From: a virus
DNA: 30,757 nucleotides
Strand: one strand, 5' to 3'
Virus record (IMG/VR): IMGVR_UViG_3300027861_000138
Location: 1 to 30,757 of that record
The number at the start of each line of letters is the position of its first letter. Position 1 is the first letter of the stretch. The notes beneath the pieces were generated by a model. It did not search any database and was not told the DNA's origin. It worked only from the letters and a program-made list of their open reading frames with translations. Below are positions 28,409 through 30,757 of this stretch, one piece after another. Made by a program: the position numbers and the translations under genes.

Positions 28409-30757
28409 ATGGGTGAGCCGGCGATCACGACATTCGTGAATACTAAGCGGGTCAAAGCGCGCGATCCGCTGCTACCGCCGGTGCGCCCGCCGGCGTTTGT
28501 GGACGATGTGCCGCAGGCGGGATCATTTCGGCAGCAAGGGGCGCGGGTCTTTATCCAACGCGACGCGCATAAGCCGCGCTGGACGGCGTCGGACGTGATC
28601 GACTGGACGTCGATCGACGTGCCGATGGACGGCAATGACAACACGGCGACGCTGATCGTAAAGCTGGACGCGGAAAAGACGCATACCGAACACTTCGCCG
28701 AGATTATCGAGGCACTGTCGGCTGAGCGGCGGGTGCGGATCGCAACGCAGAGCGGTAGACAGATAGGGCAGGTCCTCTTTCAAGGCGTTCCGCAAGCCCA
28801 CACGCTGCAGTGGTCGCCGCAGTCGCAGTCGATGACGGTGACGTGCCTATCAGAAGGGCAGGTCAGACTGCGGCATGGAATACGACAGCAGGTCACGGGT
28901 CGCCACATGCGATTCACGCCGGGCGTGGCGTGGAACATACAAAGCCCGGACCATCTGCTGGTGACGTCGCTGGCGTGTGTGTTCAACGAAGGGGGACAGC
29001 CGAACCGGGCGGGGATCGGACCGTCCGGGTTTTTGCCGTTCTATTCAGCGGACGGGAACGTGGCACTGTACCTGTTTAGTACCAACAACCACCCGCTGGC
29101 CGGCCGGTGGACGTACGTCGATGCTCTGCGCTACGTGTGCTATCACTACATTCTGCGAGGGGGGGCACCGATTGACGTGTCGGATTTCATCGCCGACACA
29201 GACGAACTGGTGGGTGAGGCGCCGCAGCCACATGCCAGTGATCCGTTCATCCGTAAGATCACGGCAATCTGCGACGACAACGTGTCGATCCAATCGATGA
29301 ACGTCGACGAGGCCCTGCTGACGCTGTGCTCGCGGGCGGGTCTGCACTATCAAATCGAGACGGCGACCGAAGAAACGTCGCGCGGGGGGTTTACGGTCAC
29401 GTATAAGCTGCGAGTGTTCGCGTCGCTGGAGCGCGAGGAGGATGCGTTCAGCAGCGACCGGCTGATGAGAATGCCGAAACGCGGCGACCTGCCGCGCGGG
29501 CGGCCGTTCAGCGATTACAGTGCGGCGACCGCACAGGAAATCGCAGAGGCCAATAAGGTCAGCCAGGCACATGTCACAATCGATCGGCGGGTGATCACCC
29601 GGCCGAAATTCATCGCGGGATACGAGGAAATCGAGGCGACGTTCCTGATGCGCCCGGGCTGGAAGCCGGACAATGAACGGCTGGACAATATGACCACGGA
29701 CGCAGAGATCACCGCTGCACTGACACTGTGGCAGGACGACTTTGCAGACGTTGCGTATGAGATGGAGAGCGGTGCACCGAAGTCGCGCTATCACGCGGCG
29801 CATCCGCAACACCATGAAGTGGCGGACGTGTTTCGGCTGTGGTTCTTCCCTGACGGACTGTTCGACCTGTGGGAGTTCGCAGACGAGCCCGATCCGTCGA
29901 CGGACCGGATCGCGTGGTGGTTTTGGAGTCGCGCAAAGTACAGCCCGTACATCACGCCGGATGAGCCGGGGCCTAACGGGCAGTACGGCGGGCTGTGGTA
30001 CGGGGCGTCGTTCGCATTCGGTGGGGCGGAGATCGATCCGGGTCTGACGGTGCAATGGCTGCCTAGACGGAGGCCGTTCGGAGAGACCATCGGGCGGGCC
30101 AACGCGGCGACGACGGACACGGCGCCGAAGGTGCGGATCCACTTCGGCACCGCAGGCGTGCATACGCCGCCGCCGGCGAACGATCCAAAGTGGATCGAGT
30201 TTGCGGGGCACGTGCAGATCGACACCGAGCGGGCGGCGATCCGGTTCGTCGAGGATAACCCGTACGACTCGGCGCCGTTTCACAAAGCGGGCAACAGGTA
30301 CGAGACGGCGATCAAGGCGTACCTGGAGCGCAGGTTTTGGGTGTCGGTTACGGCCACGGTGCGCTCGGACCGCCGACTTACGTGTATGCCGACGGCGCGG
30401 GGAGCGAGCGGGGCGGTATCACGCTGCAAGATGATCGACCTGGGGTATGAGCGCTTCCGGCGGCGACTGAAGTCGGCGAGAAGTCACTTGCTGGGGTACG
30501 GCTACCTGGAGGCGGAGCCGGCGTTCATGGCGCGCGACGACACGGCAGTGTTCGAACGCTATTGCCAGCGGGCGGCGGATCAGATGGCGATCGAAAGCGT
30601 AGGGGGGTCGGCGAGCATCTTCTGGACGGATCGGACGTATGCATGCGGCGATACGTTCACCGGAATCTCGGGCTTGTCGATCGCGTTTGCACAGTACCCG
30701 GCGGTCGAACGGGTGCGCTACGTAAAGTCCGGTGCGGGGGGGGGGAAAAAGCGGGTA
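28409..30757 (+). CDS. Large Trp-rich tail protein, truncated by the window edge
   Basis: An open frame of 783 codons with no stop before the right edge. It starts MGEPAITTFVNTKRVKARDP, with GGTGA six bases upstream. Trp and Tyr are frequent, for example FRLWFFPDGLFDLWEFADEP and RIAWWFWSRAKYSPYI. Residues about 40-170 (a duplex of strands around DVIDWTSIDVPMDGNDNTA) and the middle resemble hub or tip proteins in style, but no family is certain. Position after tape-measure and distal tail genes suggests a tail-tip, hub or receptor-related protein. Near the edge the frame passes through ten Gs and five As. Confidence 0.7.
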   Translation, partial: MGEPAITTFVNTKRVKARDPLLPPVRPPAFVDDVPQAGSFRQQGARVFIQRDAHKPRWTASDVIDWTSIDVPMDGNDNTATLIVKLDAEKTHTEHFAEIIEALSAERRVRIATQSGRQIGQVLFQGVPQAHTLQWSPQSQSMTVTCLSEGQVRLRHGIRQQVTGRHMRFTPGVAWNIQSPDHLLVTSLACVFNEGGQPNRAGIGPSGFLPFYSADGNVALYLFSTNNHPLAGRWTYVDALRYVCYHYILRGGAPIDVSDFIADTDELVGEAPQPHASDPFIRKITAICDDNVSIQSMNVDEALLTLCSRAGLHYQIETATEETSRGGFTVTYKLRVFASLEREEDAFSSDRLMRMPKRGDLPRGRPFSDYSAATAQEIAEANKVSQAHVTIDRRVITRPKFIAGYEEIEATFLMRPGWKPDNERLDNMTTDAEITAALTLWQDDFADVAYEMESGAPKSRYHAAHPQHHEVADVFRLWFFPDGLFDLWEFADEPDPSTDRIAWWFWSRAKYSPYITPDEPGPNGQYGGLWYGASFAFGGAEIDPGLTVQWLPRRRPFGETIGRANAATTDTAPKVRIHFGTAGVHTPPPANDPKWIEFAGHVQIDTERAAIRFVEDNPYDSAPFHKAGNRYETAIKAYLERRFWVSVTATVRSDRRLTCMPTARGASGAVSRCKMIDLGYERFRRRLKSARSHLLGYGYLEAEPAFMARDDTAVFERYCQRAADQMAIESVGGSASIFWTDRTYACGDTFTGISGLSIAFAQYPAVERVRYVKSGAGGGKKRV

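Noticed and set aside
29045-30283. Long minus-strand open frame of 412 codons within the large tail gene
   Set aside because: Arg/Pro-rich shadow of the plus-strand frame, which is open for 783 codons, has a ribosome site and follows the operon direction.
30736-30753. Programmed -1 frameshift at GGGGAAAAAG
   Set aside because: The frame GGG-AAA-AAG does not place a good X-XXY-YYZ heptamer in phase, and no downstream sequence is available.

Overview
The window is most of a Mu-like transposable prophage, or a phage genome of that type, in a high-GC host that looks like a member of the Planctomycetota. The Mu relationship rests on a DDE transposase next to a MuB-type AAA+ ATPase, a GemA/gp16-like protein, and a head-gene order that follows Mu: gp25/26/27-like proteins, large terminase, gp29 portal, gpF, gpI with a nested scaffold, capsid cement, gpT major capsid, gp36, gpG and gp37. 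The host guess rests on weaker signs: heptameric tandem repeats, the interspersed repeats between the arms, and a secreted protein ending in an Asp-rich calcium-loop motif of a kind common in planctomycetes.

Layout. Positions 1-468 hold no convincing gene but carry a 30-bp imperfect direct repeat that could be transposase binding sites at the left phage end. Positions 469-1281 hold a divergent pair: a small ribbon-helix-helix regulator facing a 174-aa protein, driven by mirror-image promoters inside a 17-bp inverted repeat. Positions 1304-11031 form a leftward early region with many 4-14 nt gene overlaps: two small proteins, a CII-like regulator, two small Cys-motif proteins, transposase, MuB-like ATPase, a small protein, a five-fold zinc-knuckle protein, a coiled-coil protein, GemA-like protein, a short RecQ helicase, and a protein that shares the transposase's putative end-binding domain but has no catalytic domain. 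At 11032-11102 a perfect palindrome sits inside the leftward promoter and next to a rightward regulator gene. Early genes leftward and late genes rightward recall BcepMu rather than Mu itself.

Positions 11451-13306 link the two arms. They contain a cloverleaf-like inverted-repeat element, a membrane-anchored zinc-ribbon protein, a rightward intrinsic terminator, and about 1 kb of repeats without a convincing gene. From 13307 to the right edge is the rightward late operon: lipoprotein, small proteins, packaging and head genes, then tail genes. No tail sheath gene was seen between the gp37-like gene and the tape-measure candidate, so a Mu-type head on a non-contractile tail (as in D3112/B3-like phages) is the best reading. 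The last gene, a large Trp-rich tail protein, runs off the right edge. No endolysin, integrase, tRNA, rRNA or CRISPR array was recognised.

The most unusual points are the catalytic-domain-free end-binding paralogue, RecQ in a transposition operon, the tandem zinc-knuckle protein, the promoters predicted to make leaderless mRNAs, and heptamer arrays in which every unit carries both a Shine-Dalgarno core and a start codon.
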